Shown here piece after piece: positions 1 to 11,639 of a stretch of 64,000 nucleotides of DNA. The stretch covers positions 558,001 through 622,000 of the forward strand of contig CP002295.1 in the NCBI GenBank assembly GCA_000238975.1. Reading direction: 5' to 3'. The stretch is from Serratia symbiotica str. 'Cinara cedri' (GTDB taxonomy: Bacteria > Pseudomonadota > Gammaproteobacteria > Enterobacterales > Enterobacteriaceae). Every line of letters starts with the position of its first letter. The stretch's first letter is position 1. The notes beneath the pieces are model-generated. The model was not told the DNA's origin, made no database searches, and worked only from the letters and a program-made list of their open reading frames with translations. Made by a program: the position numbers and the translations under genes.

Positions 1-275
1 AATGTTAGCTATGATAGTAAATTATGGTTATGTATGTACGTGGTTGTAGATGGTAGAATTTTATATATATGCTACTATTAACTAATAGTCAATTAATGAG
101 TGATATATTATTTACTTATGTAAAAATTAAATATTTTAAAAGTTATATGGATAACGATTATATCTTAACCCAGTAATATAGATTAATATTATTAAAAAAC
201 AGAATAATATAGTAATAATAATATAGATTAAAGTTGTCTTTGTATTAGCAATGCTTGCTATTGCCTTTATATATT

Positions 276-303
276 AAAAATAGTATCTATAGATACTATT
301 TTT
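276..303. repeat. Perfect 28-bp palindrome
   Basis: Two 14-base arms meet at 289/290 with no mismatch. The left arm begins AAAAATAGTATC and the right arm ends GATACTATTTTT. It could fold as an AT-only hairpin ending in a T-run on both strands, resembling a weak bidirectional terminator. No gene lies within 2 kb to use it, so a function is not supported. Confidence 0.7.
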
Positions 304-443
304 TGCTAATAACCAATAAAAGAAATTAAACAATATAACAATTGTTATTGTATTCTAAAGAAGATACTTATGCTTAATGATACCTCTGTAAATCTATCCT
401 ATGTAAAGAAAACAACTCAAATATTTTACATTGCTTAATTTAT

Positions 444-464
444 GCCCTCCTGTCTTTAGAGGGC
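444..464. other. Hairpin with GCCCTC/GAGGGC arms
   Basis: GCCCTC at 444-449 pairs with GAGGGC at 459-464 around a nine-base loop. Such a G+C-rich stem is out of place in this AT-rich spacer. There is no following T-run on either strand, so it is not a convincing intrinsic terminator. It may be a relic of a lost structured RNA or terminator. Confidence 0.4.
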
Positions 465-2356
465 AAGATGATAGTGTGATTAAATAAGTAGAATATACTA
501 TGTTATAGCATAGGTAGGGTAGTTATTTGTAATAAAAGTTTATATTAAAAATAAGATGCACATTGATTCACGTTCGACTATCGGTACTTTATTATATTTA
601 TTTGAATTTTTAGATCTTGTCCAAATATATGAGGTTATTGATAGCATAATCTAGTAGTAGTGATTAGTTACATTAATTATATGGAGTAATCTCATGACTG
701 GCTTATAGTTAGCGAGGACACATAATTAAAAATGATTTATTTGTTAGAAATGACTCGACACACTAAAGTTATGCCGCATTACTAACATAATTTAGTTGAT
801 TGTTTAGGTTGATAATTCTTAAGTCTTATGTTGCTTATTAACGTGAATATTAGAAAAATTAACACATATCTGTCTTTGTAGAATAACCATCTATCAAAGA
901 TTGATAATATAAAAAATAAGCAATAAGTAGAGTTTGAGTTTTTTAACTTTTATTTCTGTTCTAATAATGATCTTTCAGTGATTACCTGACAAGGATAGTA
1001 GTAATTATTGATATCTATATTAGTTTTTAGTTTTATTTTTTAGTTTATTAATCTTCTGCTTAATAGCGTTATGTGTTTAGTCGTTATTACATTAGTACCT
1101 ACTATGCTATAATAGTAGTATTTAATGATTATACTAGCTAGCTCTATTATGTTAGTTTGTTTAATTGAATAACTGGCCATATGTTGTGAGATAAGAATTG
1201 CCCTGATATAGCGATTATTAAAAATAATTTTTGAGTAATAAACACGCTCTATGGAGTAAAGTTACCTAATTTTATATATTATTAATCCATTATGATTATG
1301 GTGAATAATATATTTTGCACAATATTTACATAATTCTTATCTTGGCAAAAGTAGCAAATATTAGGTTATTAAGTTTCCCTAATTAGGCTATATTTTTGAC
1401 TACCTGATTAATATACTGATTTTTAACTAGTAAGAATTACTATTAGATAATGTTAGTAGTTTTTTATTTTATAATTTTTACAATTCATAGATCTTTAAAT
1501 CTAGTGCTAGGGGCTACAGAATAATAAGATTAACGAGATTTTAAATAATATTTATTTTGAGTATCTGTGTGTCTAAAATTTAGCTGATGAACAAGGTAGG
1601 CATGTTGTCTTTGAGGTCTGGAATAAATAGCTATGAACACGTCATGAAAATTTATTTGTAGTTATAACATTAACAATGTTAGCATAAATTGAAAAAGCTA
1701 CAAGTATTTGTCAGTATACTTAAATATATATTCAGTCATAATAACGGAATATTGTGAATAAGAAAAAAGTAAAGTTATCTAGTTTTTACTAAAATCAGTG
1801 CATGCTTAATAAATAAGTATTCACTAATATTACATCAGTAATATCTAATTTCATTAGATCATAATATTAAGTATTTTATGAAGTATTTGTTATTATTAGG
1901 TAATATCTTTATAAATTGTAGTTATTGTCTCACTGAGCATTTACTACGATAATGTAATATTATATCATAAAGAAGGATAATAAAAAATTTATCATGTATT
2001 ACTAATATTTATCTGTTATTTTTATAACTAATAAAATAAGTAGAATGCACTTCTCTTTATTTTAAAAGAACATGATAGTGTTAATCACTATTTTCTTGTG
2101 ATTATAAGAAATTATTCAATACTTATTTGTTAAAATTAATATAATAAACTTATACTAATGCCATTATATGTATTTTTATTGGTTTTTAATTAATATGAGT
2201 TAAATATCATAGTTTAATTCATATCTATTATCTTTATAGTTTTTAAATGCTTGATTTTACTACAATAGTTGTGTATTAATAATTAATGAGTGATGAGAAA
2301 AAAAGTATTCATTATAGTACATACTGAGATTCTTTTATTTAAAGAAATATTTAGTC

Positions 2357-3511
2357 TTATTTCAGACCGGCTGCATCACGTAATATGTCTGCTTTATTTA
2401 TAGCCTCCCATGGGAAACATTCGCGTCCAAAGTGGCCATATGCAGCAGTTTTTTTGTATATCGGTTGCATCAAATTCATCATTTTAATTAGGCCGTATGG
2501 GCGTAGGTCAAAAAATTCACGCACTAGCAGCATTAGCTTCTTGATTGTAATTTGCTCACTACCAAAAGTTTCTATCATGATGGAGGTGGGTTCTGCAATG
2601 CCAATTGCATAGGAGAGTTGTATTTCGCAACAGTGAGCTAGACCAGCAGCAACAATGTTTTTTGCTACATAACGTGCAGCATAAGTAGCAGATCGATCAA
2701 CTTTAGATGGATCTTTACCAGAGAATGACCCTCCTCCGTGACGCGCTATACCCCCATAGGTATCGACGATAATTTTACGACCAGTTAGACCACAGTCTCC
2801 CATGGGGCCGCCGATCACAAAACGTCCAGCGGGATTGATGTGATATTTGGTATTCTTGTTTAACCACTTACTTGGTAGTACCGGTTTGATTATTTCTTCC
2901 ATCACTGATTCTTGTAAATTTTTTAAATTTATATCTGCAGCATGCTGGGTAGATAGTACTACGGTATCAATACCGATTATTTTTCCACCTTCATATTGGA
3001 AAGTGACTTGGCTCTTGGCGTCTGGTCGTAGCCATGGTAGGCAGCCGTTTTTGCGTACCTCAGATTGTCGCTGCATTAAACGGTGTGCATAAGTAATTGG
3101 TGCGGGCATCAATACGTCAGTTTCATTCGTAGCGTAGCCAAACATTAAACCCTGATCACCAGCACCTTGCTCTAACGAATGCGAATGGTTGATACCCTGG
3201 TTAATGTCCGATGATTGTTTACCAATAGTACTAAGTACGGCGCAAGAGTTAGCATCAAAGCCCATATCTGAGTGTATATAGCCAATTTCACGCACAGTTT
3301 GACGGGTAATATCTTCAATATCAACCCAAGCACTGGTGGTAATTTCACCACCAACTAATACCATGCCGGTCTTCACGTAGGCTTCACAGGCGACGCGTGC
3401 TTTTGGATCTTGCATCAGTATAGCGTCTAGAACTGCATCAGAAATTTGGTCAGCAATTTTGTCAGGATGACCTTCAGAGACAGATTCTGACGTGAATAAG
3501 TGTTTGGCCAT
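2357..3511 (-). CDS. metK: S-adenosylmethionine synthase
   Basis: The enzyme makes S-adenosylmethionine, the cell's methyl donor, from methionine and ATP in the cytoplasm. The 384-residue protein has the length of E. coli MetK and matches it end to end. Visible signatures are [13 protein letters not shown] near residue 15 (substrate and Mg2+ binding), DQGLMFGYA near 120, [11 protein letters not shown] near 245 and [11 protein letters not shown] near 265, the K+/phosphate loop. The start ATG at 3511 matches the family's [18 protein letters not shown] opening. The only purine-rich stretch upstream is an AAGG about 12 bases away, so the ribosome binding site is weak. No neighbour lies within 4 kb upstream or 2 kb downstream, so it is monocistronic here. 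All key motifs are intact. Retained rsmC and the queuosine gene queA in this window both consume SAM. Confidence 0.98.
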   Translation of the reverse strand: MAKHLFTSESVSEGHPDKIADQISDAVLDAILMQDPKARVACEAYVKTGMVLVGGEITTSAWVDIEDITRQTVREIGYIHSDMGFDANSCAVLSTIGKQSSDINQGINHSHSLEQGAGDQGLMFGYATNETDVLMPAPITYAHRLMQRQSEVRKNGCLPWLRPDAKSQVTFQYEGGKIIGIDTVVLSTQHAADINLKNLQESVMEEIIKPVLPSKWLNKNTKYHINPAGRFVIGGPMGDCGLTGRKIIVDTYGGIARHGGGSFSGKDPSKVDRSATYAARYVAKNIVAAGLAHCCEIQLSYAIGIAEPTSIMIETFGSEQITIKKLMLLVREFFDLRPYGLIKMMNLMQPIYKKTAAYGHFGRECFPWEAINKADILRDAAGLK

Positions 3512-5926
3512 TGTACGCTTTTACCTTGTATAGAAGGTTAAAAATTACTAGATAACTTTATTATGTAGTGTTATATAAAAATTTAGTATTATATAAAATA
3601 TAGTTCAGTTAATGGTATGAGATGTATTTAGTGATACTTTGTAAATATTATTATTGCATAGTTGATTAGTGATAAATAAATTAATATCTGCATGTGTGCT
3701 TCAGATTAGATCTGATATTTATTACTAGTTATTTTATTTTTTAGTGAAAATTTATTGTTTAAGCCTTTCAAAAAAAACATGATGGAATGTTTATTCCTCC
3801 CTAGAACTGCAAGTATTTTAGCATATTGTTTGTATTTATAATACAACTATTAGTTATATGTGACATATATCGCATATAGTTTATATCTTAGTTTGATATA
3901 GAGGGTATATTCTTACCTAAGCAATAGAGATCTAATATTTAGTTAGTAATCGTTTTTTGATTCAGTAAATCGCCTGGTCTAATGATAGTATTAAGTACTG
4001 AGTGTGATTATACTATAAGCTTAGAGATAGAATTTAATTTAGTATATATGTTGCTCAATAAATATTAAGTTTAAACAATAATCTTGTTTTCAATTTATGG
4101 GTGATCTATGGATGAAGCATTAAGTAATTTATATGGAACCTAGTTGTATTATAGAGCATTAGAGTTAGGTTATATGTAGTATGTTTATAGCCCAACTACA
4201 GGTGCTTAACTCAATGACGCTTAACTTATAATAGTTTTAAGCATTATATATAATTTTCAAGCATTATATATAATATAGCGTTATTGACAGTATAGTGCAA
4301 TTGTTTGATGAACATAGTTTCAATTAAGAAATAGGCATACCTCTGTTAATGCTTTGATGGTGATATTGCTTAGTGTCCTTAGTAAGATGTTTTACGTACA
4401 TGTACTGGTCTGCTTAGTGGGTATTATAGCTAGTGATTAAGTCATATAATTTAATATCTTTTTGTAGGGTATTCAAAATAGCAATATATTTTCGTTTAAT
4501 TGCTTTGTCTTTTCTGTGGTTATATACATCAAAATAATATGTAATTTATATTACTTTGAATACAATAAAATATTGTATGTATTATTTTTGGATCCGATCG
4601 TAATATTACGTAGTTGTTACAGGTCATTAGGATATTTACTAGATAGTTAAAATTATTTAAATTGAATATTTATTAAAGTATATTTAGTTTATTATTATTG
4701 TGCGTATAAAGATATTGTATTTTTGGTAGGGGCATTACACTATTTAAGTTAATTATATCTATTGAGATACTAGGGATTTAAGTATTATATTTGCATTATT
4801 TAATAGTACCTATTAGGTTTGTATATTAATTATGATAGATTTATTATTTTATCTGTATTTATTAAGTGTTTAAGATATGGGTTTAGTCTAGATATAGTTT
4901 GCATTGTATTTTATTACTTAAGACACACAATCAAATTAAAGTTTTTATTATTATAGTTTGTAATAATATTTAGTTACGTTATCCAGATTAATAATTATAA
5001 GATAATATATTATAAGATGATAACAAGCATTTAGTTATTATAATAATGACTATAATTAAAGGATTTTAGTCATTACTTGTATTCAAGTAATAAAGTAAAT
5101 AAAATTACTTAAGGTTACCTTGACTAATATATTATTATCATAAAATACAGTTAAGTATTATTTTTTTATGATTCAGTATTAGGGCTATAAAACAACTTTC
5201 ATAATTTTATATTATGCGAGCGATGAGTTATAGCTTTCACATACCTCTAAGTATACATGCTAATTAATACATATAATATGTAATAATATTATATTATAAA
5301 TAATAAAGTTTATTAGACCACTTATATACTGTTATTAATATGATCATTATAGCTAATTAGTAATGCTTTTAGTTTAATAGTTGATTTTTAAAGGAAATAT
5401 TTACCTTGTTCATGGTACTACATCAGATATTAATTGTCTTTTCTTTAAAATTAAGAGTGTAGTTAGTTTTGTAACTACCTACTTTTCAAGGGATCATGTA
5501 ACTTTAGGATAGTACTGTGACTATACGACATTATTAGATAGTATCTTAGACTAATAAATTAATATTATATTCTTTATATTTTTTATTAAAAATTAGTATA
5601 TCAATACTATTAATATTTAATAGTATCAATTATTAATATATGCATTATATGTACTGATCTAGTATATTACTATAATGCTGTTATCTAAAAGTAATATTTT
5701 GATGATGTGAATACGTTTATTTAGTTAGGTTTAGCTTGTAGTATAATTTAATGGTTATTAAAATTTAATACTAATTAAAATTAACCCTTAATTATTTGAG
5801 ATAATTTATGGTCACTTTACTCTTTATGTTATAAGTACTTAAGATATATCGTATATGACGAGTGTCAGTCAGGCAATAAAATAACTAATATTACTCACTA
5901 CTAGTTTTCTTATCAATAAAGAAAAA
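3512..5926. other. Gene-free AT-rich spacer between metK and the transpeptidase relic
   Basis: About 2.4 kb with no family I recognise in any frame. A 16-base AT-rich word starting AAGCATTATATATAAT occurs twice within 4239-4276, separated by a few bases. No tRNA, terminator with a G+C stem, or mobile-element end was seen. Confidence 0.6.
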
Positions 5927-6842
5927 ATGAGTATTTATCCATCATTAACTCTACTTGTAATATTAGTTACATACAGCTAATGTGTTTGCACTGTTGTGTA
6001 TTCTCTACTTTCTAAAAATAGCGCTTTGATTGGTAAGAATATCCAAATTACTATTCCAGCATCAAATAAATTACCATTAGACAGTTTCGCAGATTAATAT
6101 TAAATAGGCTTGAGTAACATACTAGAAGCCAATCCAGGAGTGGATTTATTGTTGCCGCAGGGAAGTAGCTTCTTAACTGTCCCATAGCAGTTAATTTTAC
6201 CACCTACACAGCGTCAGGGTATTATTAATAATCCTAAAATGCGTTTGTATTATTATCCAAAATATTTTAGTATTATAGTGGTGTTACTTATTGGTATTAG
6301 GCCACTAGGCAAAAATATTCCGCTGTATTGGTTATTCGGGTACAACGTAAAAAATGGGCTCAATTGGACGCCAACCCCAAAGATCCGTGCAAAATATAAG
6401 GCTTGTGGTAAGATGTTTCCTCAATTTTTTCTAGCTGGATCAAATAATCCCATGAGTTTGTATGCGTTATATATTAGTCATTTGTACGCTATTCATGGTA
6501 CTAATGCCAATTTTGGTATTGGCTTACGTGTGAGTCATTGTTGTGTGCGGTTACGCTAAGATGGTATTAAATACTTACTTGATAATGTTCCTATTGGAAC
6601 CCGCGTTCAATTTATTAATGAATCTATAAAAGCAAGTGTGGAGATAGGCGGAGCATGTTATCCTGCGGTGCAGAATCCGTTATCAACTAATAAAGAAGAA
6701 ATGCAATATAAAGATCCAGTACTATTAAATATCTACCTTGATTAGATGATTATTCCACCATTCGATAATCAAACAACAAATAGTAGATGTAGTCATTAAT
6801 ACCAGTTCTGGGATGCCAGTTAAGCTTGTTAAAGTGAACTAA
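5927..6842 (+). pseudogene. Decayed L,D-transpeptidase (ErfK/YbiS/YcfS/YnhG family)
   Basis: L,D-transpeptidases of this family attach Braun lipoprotein to peptidoglycan or make 3-3 cross-links in the periplasm. Read in one frame from the ATG at 5927, the sequence gives a hydrophobic leader, then GLSNILEANPGVD (family: GLSNMLEANPGVD), [46 protein letters not shown], the active-site block SHCCVRLR and GTRVQFINE. Stops interrupt this frame at 5978, 6095, 6101, 6185, 6557 and 6743. A further frameshift near 6780 moves the C-terminal SSGMPVKL into another frame, ending at 6842. The stops at 6095, 6101 and 6185 sit where the family has Gln, consistent with C-to-T changes in CAA/CAG. The catalytic Cys remains but the preceding Gly of SHGCVRL is Cys. 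The longest open piece is 6239-6559. Which paralogue it was cannot be decided. Confidence 0.93.
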
Positions 6843-6863
6843 TGCTTGTTAAAGTGAACTAAT
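6824..6863. repeat. 20-bp perfect tandem duplication
   Basis: A 20-base unit beginning GCTTGTTAAAG at 6824 is repeated exactly at 6844-6863. It overlaps the last codons and stop of the decayed L,D-transpeptidase, so the second copy lies just past the ancestral end. It looks like a recent slippage or unequal-crossover duplication. Confidence 0.95.
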
Positions 6864-7707
6864 AATGTCTCAGTTTAATGCTATATTTATTATTTATTAC
6901 TTATTATTTTGATGTTGTTTAGATGATGATTATACTGAATACAAATTATTACTATTAAGATCTTAGTTAACATAGGCTGTAGTTTATAGTTTGTAGTCTA
7001 TATTGTTTGGTGGCAATTCTACTAAGGAATTGTATCAAGTTATTATATATACTATATTTATAGTACAGAGATTGAATTTTTAAATAAAAACTCGTTATTG
7101 AATTACAGATATAATACGTAAATAAAATAATATTTTTTCTTACTACATAATTATTGCATACCTTGATTGAATTTATTTAATAAGACATGAGGTATATATT
7201 GTATTTATTCTGGCAATAATTTTAGGTATTTCTATTAATTTTTTAAAGATTATCTATGTCAGTATATGTCCCGACTATCTTTCATGATCTTTTATGTAAT
7301 CTTGCTTATTAAGTAAATAGTAATAAGATCGTCTTTGATCTCAAGCTGAGAATATAAAGCGCGTTAATAAGCAAATTATCTAGTGTATTTTGATAAGTTT
7401 CTTTACAGGATGCATTATTGTTATGTTGTCTATAGTTATTGTTGAGATAAAGATATAATCTTTATTGGTAGCCTGCATGGGTATTAATATGGAATTAATA
7501 CTTAAGCTCTTCAGTTGGTGCTTGTACTGTTTTTGCGTATGTATAGTTATATTGGTGATGTAATATCATACGTTGATAACAATAATGTTATAAGAAATAG
7601 TCTTATAGTATTTTGTAGACATATTAAAATATAGCTGTTTTTATGCATATACTAGAAAATAATTAAAAAAGATTTAATATATTAATCGATTATATCGTAT
7701 GTCTATA
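6864..7707. other. Gene-free spacer
   Basis: About 840 bases between the transpeptidase relic and the 3' end of rsmC. No recognisable coding frame, tRNA or clear terminator was seen. I see nothing supportable in it. Confidence 0.6.
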
Positions 7708-8796
7708 CTAATGGTTCAGCCATAGAGTTGCGTATTGTATGTATACGATTGATAGTATTTTTTTAAAATTACGAGCAGGTACGCTAACTATTGCTTGATA
7801 TACTTTAAAGTAATTATTATGTGCTAATATTTTATGGCTACCAAAAGTAGCATCTAGTATATCTGGGTAGGGTAGAAAGGAGTTAGCTACGATACGCAAA
7901 CAACCATTAATGGGTAAATGTTTAAGTGCCCCTTGTATTATGCTTTGTGCTGTACTTAGATTATTTGTTAGACCATAGTGGAACGGTGGATTAGAGATAA
8001 TTATGTCGAAATAGCCAGTAATATCTGAATAACCGTCACTAACGATAACTGTACCTTTAATCTTATTAGTTGCTAGTGTTGCGCGGCTGGATACTAGCGC
8101 AGCTGCGCTAGTATCACTTAAGGTTAATTGAACTTTTGGTGATTGTTTTGCTATTACTGCCGCTATGACACCCGCACCACAGCCAATATCAAGTACTTTA
8201 CCTTGTAAAGTATTGCTGAGAGTAGATAATAGTAGTGCGCTGCCAGCATCTAATCTATTACGACTAAATACGCCTGGTAATGTTTTAATTTTTAAATTTT
8301 CTAGTGTATAACTTTGCCACCAATCTTCTAAATTAAATGTGATTTGTGCGTTTAGAGAGCCGTGATATAAACTACAGCGTCGTCCGCTGTCTATTTTTGT
8401 TAACGTGGTATAATTAGCTAAATATTGTGCAGCACTGCGCACTCCGCTACGATTTTCACCAACTAAAAATATATTGGTGCCGATAGGTAATAGGGCTAGA
8501 ATGTTGTACAGTTGGAAGCGTGCCTCTTGCTTATTTTTTGGCCAGTAATAGATTAATGTATCACATTCGCTAATAAATGCTGCGTCTATGGTTAGACCAA
8601 ACTGTACATTGTCACCCATGATCTTGCTGAGTAACTGCCATTGCTGATATTGTTGGGTATGAATTCGTACGTCTCTGGTCATGAATAGAGTTGGCAGCGT
8701 ATCTTGTAGATTGCCGGCAAATAAAATACGTTGCTTGATAAATTTATCACTATTGCGCAGTATGATTTCACTAGCGGTGGTTAATAAGGGGATCAA
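7708..8796 (-). CDS. rsmC: 16S rRNA m2G1207 methyltransferase
   Basis: RsmC methylates N2 of G1207 in 16S rRNA of the 30S subunit using SAM. The protein has the family's two halves: a degenerate N-terminal domain ([41 protein letters not shown]) and a C-terminal catalytic domain with the SAM-binding motif [10 protein letters not shown] and the catalytic NPPFHYG. I place the start at a TTG at 8796: it aligns with the E. coli start ([12 protein letters not shown] against TPASEVLLRHSD) and has GGAG seven bases upstream. The next Met is about 38 residues in and would remove conserved sequence. The protein is 362 residues against about 343 in E. coli. The extra residues lie after the conserved FKVYQAI block, suggesting that the original stop was lost. 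holD is divergent 158 bases away, as in E. coli. Confidence 0.95.
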   Translation of the reverse strand: MIPLLTTASEIILRNSDKFIKQRILFAGNLQDTLPTLFMTRDVRIHTQQYQQWQLLSKIMGDNVQFGLTIDAAFISECDTLIYYWPKNKQEARFQLYNILALLPIGTNIFLVGENRSGVRSAAQYLANYTTLTKIDSGRRCSLYHGSLNAQITFNLEDWWQSYTLENLKIKTLPGVFSRNRLDAGSALLLSTLSNTLQGKVLDIGCGAGVIAAVIAKQSPKVQLTLSDTSAAALVSSRATLATNKIKGTVIVSDGYSDITGYFDIIISNPPFHYGLTNNLSTAQSIIQGALKHLPINGCLRIVANSFLPYPDILDATFGSHKILAHNNYFKVYQAIVSVPARNFKKILSIVYIQYATLWLNH

Positions 8797-8954
8797 GTTT
8801 TAGCTCCTATTAATTAAGTTAAGGACTATAGACTATTGATGCTCTGTATGTCGGGTTAATTAACATAGGTGTCTAAAGTTTATTAGCTATTTATTAGCAT
8901 ATTGCTATATATGGCAGATATAATATATTATAGCGTATAAGAATGAGGATTTGC

Positions 8955-9377
8955 ATGATATCAAGACGTGACCGACTATTAGAACAACTAGGTATTATAC
9001 AGTGGGTGTTACGTTACGCAGATGTATTGCAAGGTGAAGTATCAGTGAATTTATCGCCTGAGATACGTTTATTAATTGTAGCGCAGTTGCCTCCAAGAAT
9101 CTATGACCTGTTGTTTTGTGATGTGTTACGTAGTTTAGGGTTGACGCCAGCGCAAACCTATGGTATAAGACCGCGTCAAGTAACCATGCTACCTAGAGAA
9201 GATACTAATCGTAATATTTGGCGTATGGGCATAGAGGAGCCACTTGTAGCATTTGGTGTACAGCTATATAGCCCAGTACTGTCAGAGCTTTCTCAAGATC
9301 CACAGGCTAAACTTGCACTTTGGCAGCAGATTTGTTATAATGAAAAGTATTTTTACTCTAAGAGTAGCTGCATTTAA
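8955..9377 (+). CDS. holD: DNA polymerase III psi subunit
   Basis: Psi is a small clamp-loader subunit of the replicative polymerase. With chi it links the gamma/tau complex to single-strand-binding protein. The 140-residue product follows E. coli HolD (137) throughout: ISRRDRLLEQLGIIQWVLR at the N-terminus, LQGEVSVNLSPEIRLLIVA, then LWQQIC near the C-terminus. An ATG four codons upstream at 8943 is possible, but AGGA at 8945-8948 sits six bases before the ATG at 8955 and homology also starts there, so I prefer 8955. rimI, which follows holD in E. coli, is missing from the spacer downstream. Only the psi gene is seen, so its chi partner would have to lie outside this window. Confidence 0.93.
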   Translation: MISRRDRLLEQLGIIQWVLRYADVLQGEVSVNLSPEIRLLIVAQLPPRIYDLLFCDVLRSLGLTPAQTYGIRPRQVTMLPREDTNRNIWRMGIEEPLVAFGVQLYSPVLSELSQDPQAKLALWQQICYNEKYFYSKSSCI

Positions 9378-10049
9378 TTAGAGTTTATAATATTAATTAG
9401 ACAAGGGGTGCCATCCCTTATATGCAATATTTTTGCCTGTAATTAAAGTGTGTGCAATCTTAAGTTAAAATTTAGCATAAAGTGTAGATAATATGCTTCT
9501 TTACCACTTAGATAATATTAGATTAGGCAATATTATTAAATATTTATATTTGCTATTACTAGCTATTTTATAGATTATCAAGCTTATAGCTATAATGTGA
9601 CTGTTACTTATTACGCCTATTAATCAAAATTAACTAATATTTGTATTGGTAAATATTTTAGTTGGGAGTAGATGCGTGCTTGGAATTTAATTAGTATAGC
9701 ATACTAGCAATTATATTAGAATATAATATATTCTTAGATTTCATTAAGTTACTTTGTGGCTAAAGTATTATGTATCTCTAATATTGTCTTATTGTCTTAT
9801 TGTCTTATTGTCTTATTGTTCTTAGTATCCTAGAAAGCACTATGATTATGATAGTATTGTTAGTTTAGCTGATTGTCTGGAATGCTCTCTTTCTAAGAGA
9901 TTATTAGTTGTTATTTATTGATAAATCAATGTAAATATTTTAATAAAAAATAAATATTTAGCTATTGTATTTTTTACTTATACCTTTGTTTATATCGCTT
10001 AGCGTTTTCTGATGATCGCGTAGTGCGGATTAACTTTAGAACTGAGAAT
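9378..10049. other. Spacer where rimI and yjjG would lie in E. coli
   Basis: About 670 bases without a recognisable gene. In E. coli rimI and yjjG occupy the holD-prfC interval. I could not find convincing remnants of either in any frame. It contains the four-copy 8-bp tandem repeat at 9783-9814. Confidence 0.6.
9783..9814. repeat. 8-bp tandem repeat, four copies
   Basis: The unit ATTGTCTT occurs four times without mismatch, followed by a partial fifth copy. It lies in the spacer about 235 bases upstream of prfC. This is a simple slippage-type microsatellite with no visible coding role. Confidence 0.95.
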
Positions 10050-11639
10050 ATGCCTTCTAATGACCTTGTTTTTGAAGTCTCAAAGAGAAAAACTCTTGCC
10101 ATTATTTCTCATCCTGATGCGGGTAAAACTACCTTTACTGAAAAGGTGCTACTATTTGGACAGGCTATACAAACTGCAGGTACTATAAAAGGTCGTGGTT
10201 CTACTAAATACGCTAGATCTGATTGGATGAAAATGGAAAAGCAACGAGGCATTTCAATTACTACCTCAGTTATGCAGTTTCCTTATCATAATTATTTGTT
10301 TAATCTATTAGATACACCAGGGCATGAAGATTTCTCTGAAGATACTTATCGAACTCTAACTGCAGTTGATTGCTGTCTCATGATGATTGATGCCTCTAAG
10401 GGAGTTGAGGATCGTACTCGCAAATTAATAGAAGTAACCCGTTTACGCAATACACCAATTCTAACTTTTATGAATAAATTGGATCGTGATATTCGGGATC
10501 CAATGGAATTAATAGATCAGGTGGAGCATGAGCTAAATATAGCTTGTGCTCCTATCACTTGGCCTATTGGTTGTGGTAAGTTGTTTAAAGGGGTATATCA
10601 CTTGTATACCGATGAGACATATCTATATCAGGCCGGTAAAGGTTATACTATTCCAGAGGTGCGTAGTATTAAGGGTTTAGGTAATCAGAAGCTAGATCTT
10701 TTATTGGGAGCAGATTTAGTCTCACAGTTACGTGGAGAGCTAGAGTTAGTGCATGGCGCATCTCATACTTTTAATAAACAAGTATTCCTTAGCGGTGCAT
10801 TAACACCAGTATTTTTTGGTACAGCCTTAGGTAACTTTGGCGTTGATCACATATTAGACGGAATGGTGGAATGGGCACCTGCACCGTTGCCGCGTAGAAC
10901 TAATACTCGTAATGTAGTAGCTGTAGAAGATAAGTTTACTGGTTTTGTATTTAAAATTCAGGCTAATATGGACCCAAAACATCATGATCGTGTAGCTTTT
11001 ATGCGCGTTGTGTCTGGTCGTTATAAAAAAGGAATGAAGCTACGGCAAGTGCGTAATGGTAAATATGTATTAATTGCCGATGCTTTAACTTTTTTGGCTG
11101 GTGATCGTTCACAGTTAGAAGAAGCTTATCCTGGTGATATAATTGGCCTATATAATCATGGTACCATTAAGATTGGTGATACTTTTACCCAGGGTGAGGA
11201 TATGAAGTTTATTGGTATTCCAAATTTTGCACCTGAGCTATTTCGACGGATTCGTCTGCGTGATCCGATGAAGCAAAAACAGTTATTAAAAGGTTTATTG
11301 CAGCTCTCTGAAGAAGGGGCTGTGCAGGTATTTCGCCCAATCATCAATAACGATTTAATAGTGGGGGCAGTTGGTTTATTACAGTTTGATGTAGTTGTTG
11401 ATCGCTTAAAAAATGAATATAATGTGGGAGCATTGTATGAGCCGGTTAACGTATTAACTGCTCGATGGATAAAGTGCAAGGATCTAAAAAAGTTAGAATA
11501 TTTTAAGCGTAAAAATGAGTTAAATTTAGCGTTAGATGGTGGGAATAATCTATCTTATATAGCCCCTACTATGGTAAACCTTAGCTTGACGCAAGAACGT
11601 TATCCTGAGATTTTATTTTGTAAAACACGTGAACATTGA
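10050..11639 (+). CDS. prfC: Peptide chain release factor 3
   Basis: RF3 is the GTPase that releases RF1/RF2 from the ribosome after peptide release. All G motifs are visible: P-loop [10 protein letters not shown] near residue 20, the switch block [29 protein letters not shown] and [10 protein letters not shown]. Domain II and III blocks [40 protein letters not shown] and [11 protein letters not shown] follow, and the C-terminus ends in KTREH as in E. coli (QTREH). Starting at ATG 10050 gives 529 residues, the same length as E. coli RF3. A GTG at 10023 would add nine residues with no homologue, and I reject it. Only a weak GAG precedes the ATG. The gene is intact and appears to be alone in its transcript. 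Confidence 0.97.
   Translation: MPSNDLVFEVSKRKTLAIISHPDAGKTTFTEKVLLFGQAIQTAGTIKGRGSTKYARSDWMKMEKQRGISITTSVMQFPYHNYLFNLLDTPGHEDFSEDTYRTLTAVDCCLMMIDASKGVEDRTRKLIEVTRLRNTPILTFMNKLDRDIRDPMELIDQVEHELNIACAPITWPIGCGKLFKGVYHLYTDETYLYQAGKGYTIPEVRSIKGLGNQKLDLLLGADLVSQLRGELELVHGASHTFNKQVFLSGALTPVFFGTALGNFGVDHILDGMVEWAPAPLPRRTNTRNVVAVEDKFTGFVFKIQANMDPKHHDRVAFMRVVSGRYKKGMKLRQVRNGKYVLIADALTFLAGDRSQLEEAYPGDIIGLYNHGTIKIGDTFTQGEDMKFIGIPNFAPELFRRIRLRDPMKQKQLLKGLLQLSEEGAVQVFRPIINNDLIVGAVGLLQFDVVVDRLKNEYNVGALYEPVNVLTARWIKCKDLKKLEYFKRKNELNLALDGGNNLSYIAPTMVNLSLTQERYPEILFCKTREH

Larger units (their letters stand above)
1..2356. other. Gene-free AT-rich spacer downstream of metK
   Basis: No reading frame of recognisable family is present and stop codons are dense in all frames. 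Two structured spots stand out: a perfect palindrome at 276-303 and a stem with G+C-rich arms at 444-464, both listed separately. No tRNA T-arm motif or gene remnant was recognised. The likely origin is eroded ancestral genes, but nothing in the sequence identifies which ones. Confidence 0.6.

Noticed and set aside
5927-6842. Alternative genetic code with TAA/TAG read as Gln
   Set aside because: Three stops in the transpeptidase relic fall at Gln positions. However, the intact genes use CAA/CAG for Gln and end at TAA/TAG exactly where homologues end, so ordinary C-to-T decay explains it.
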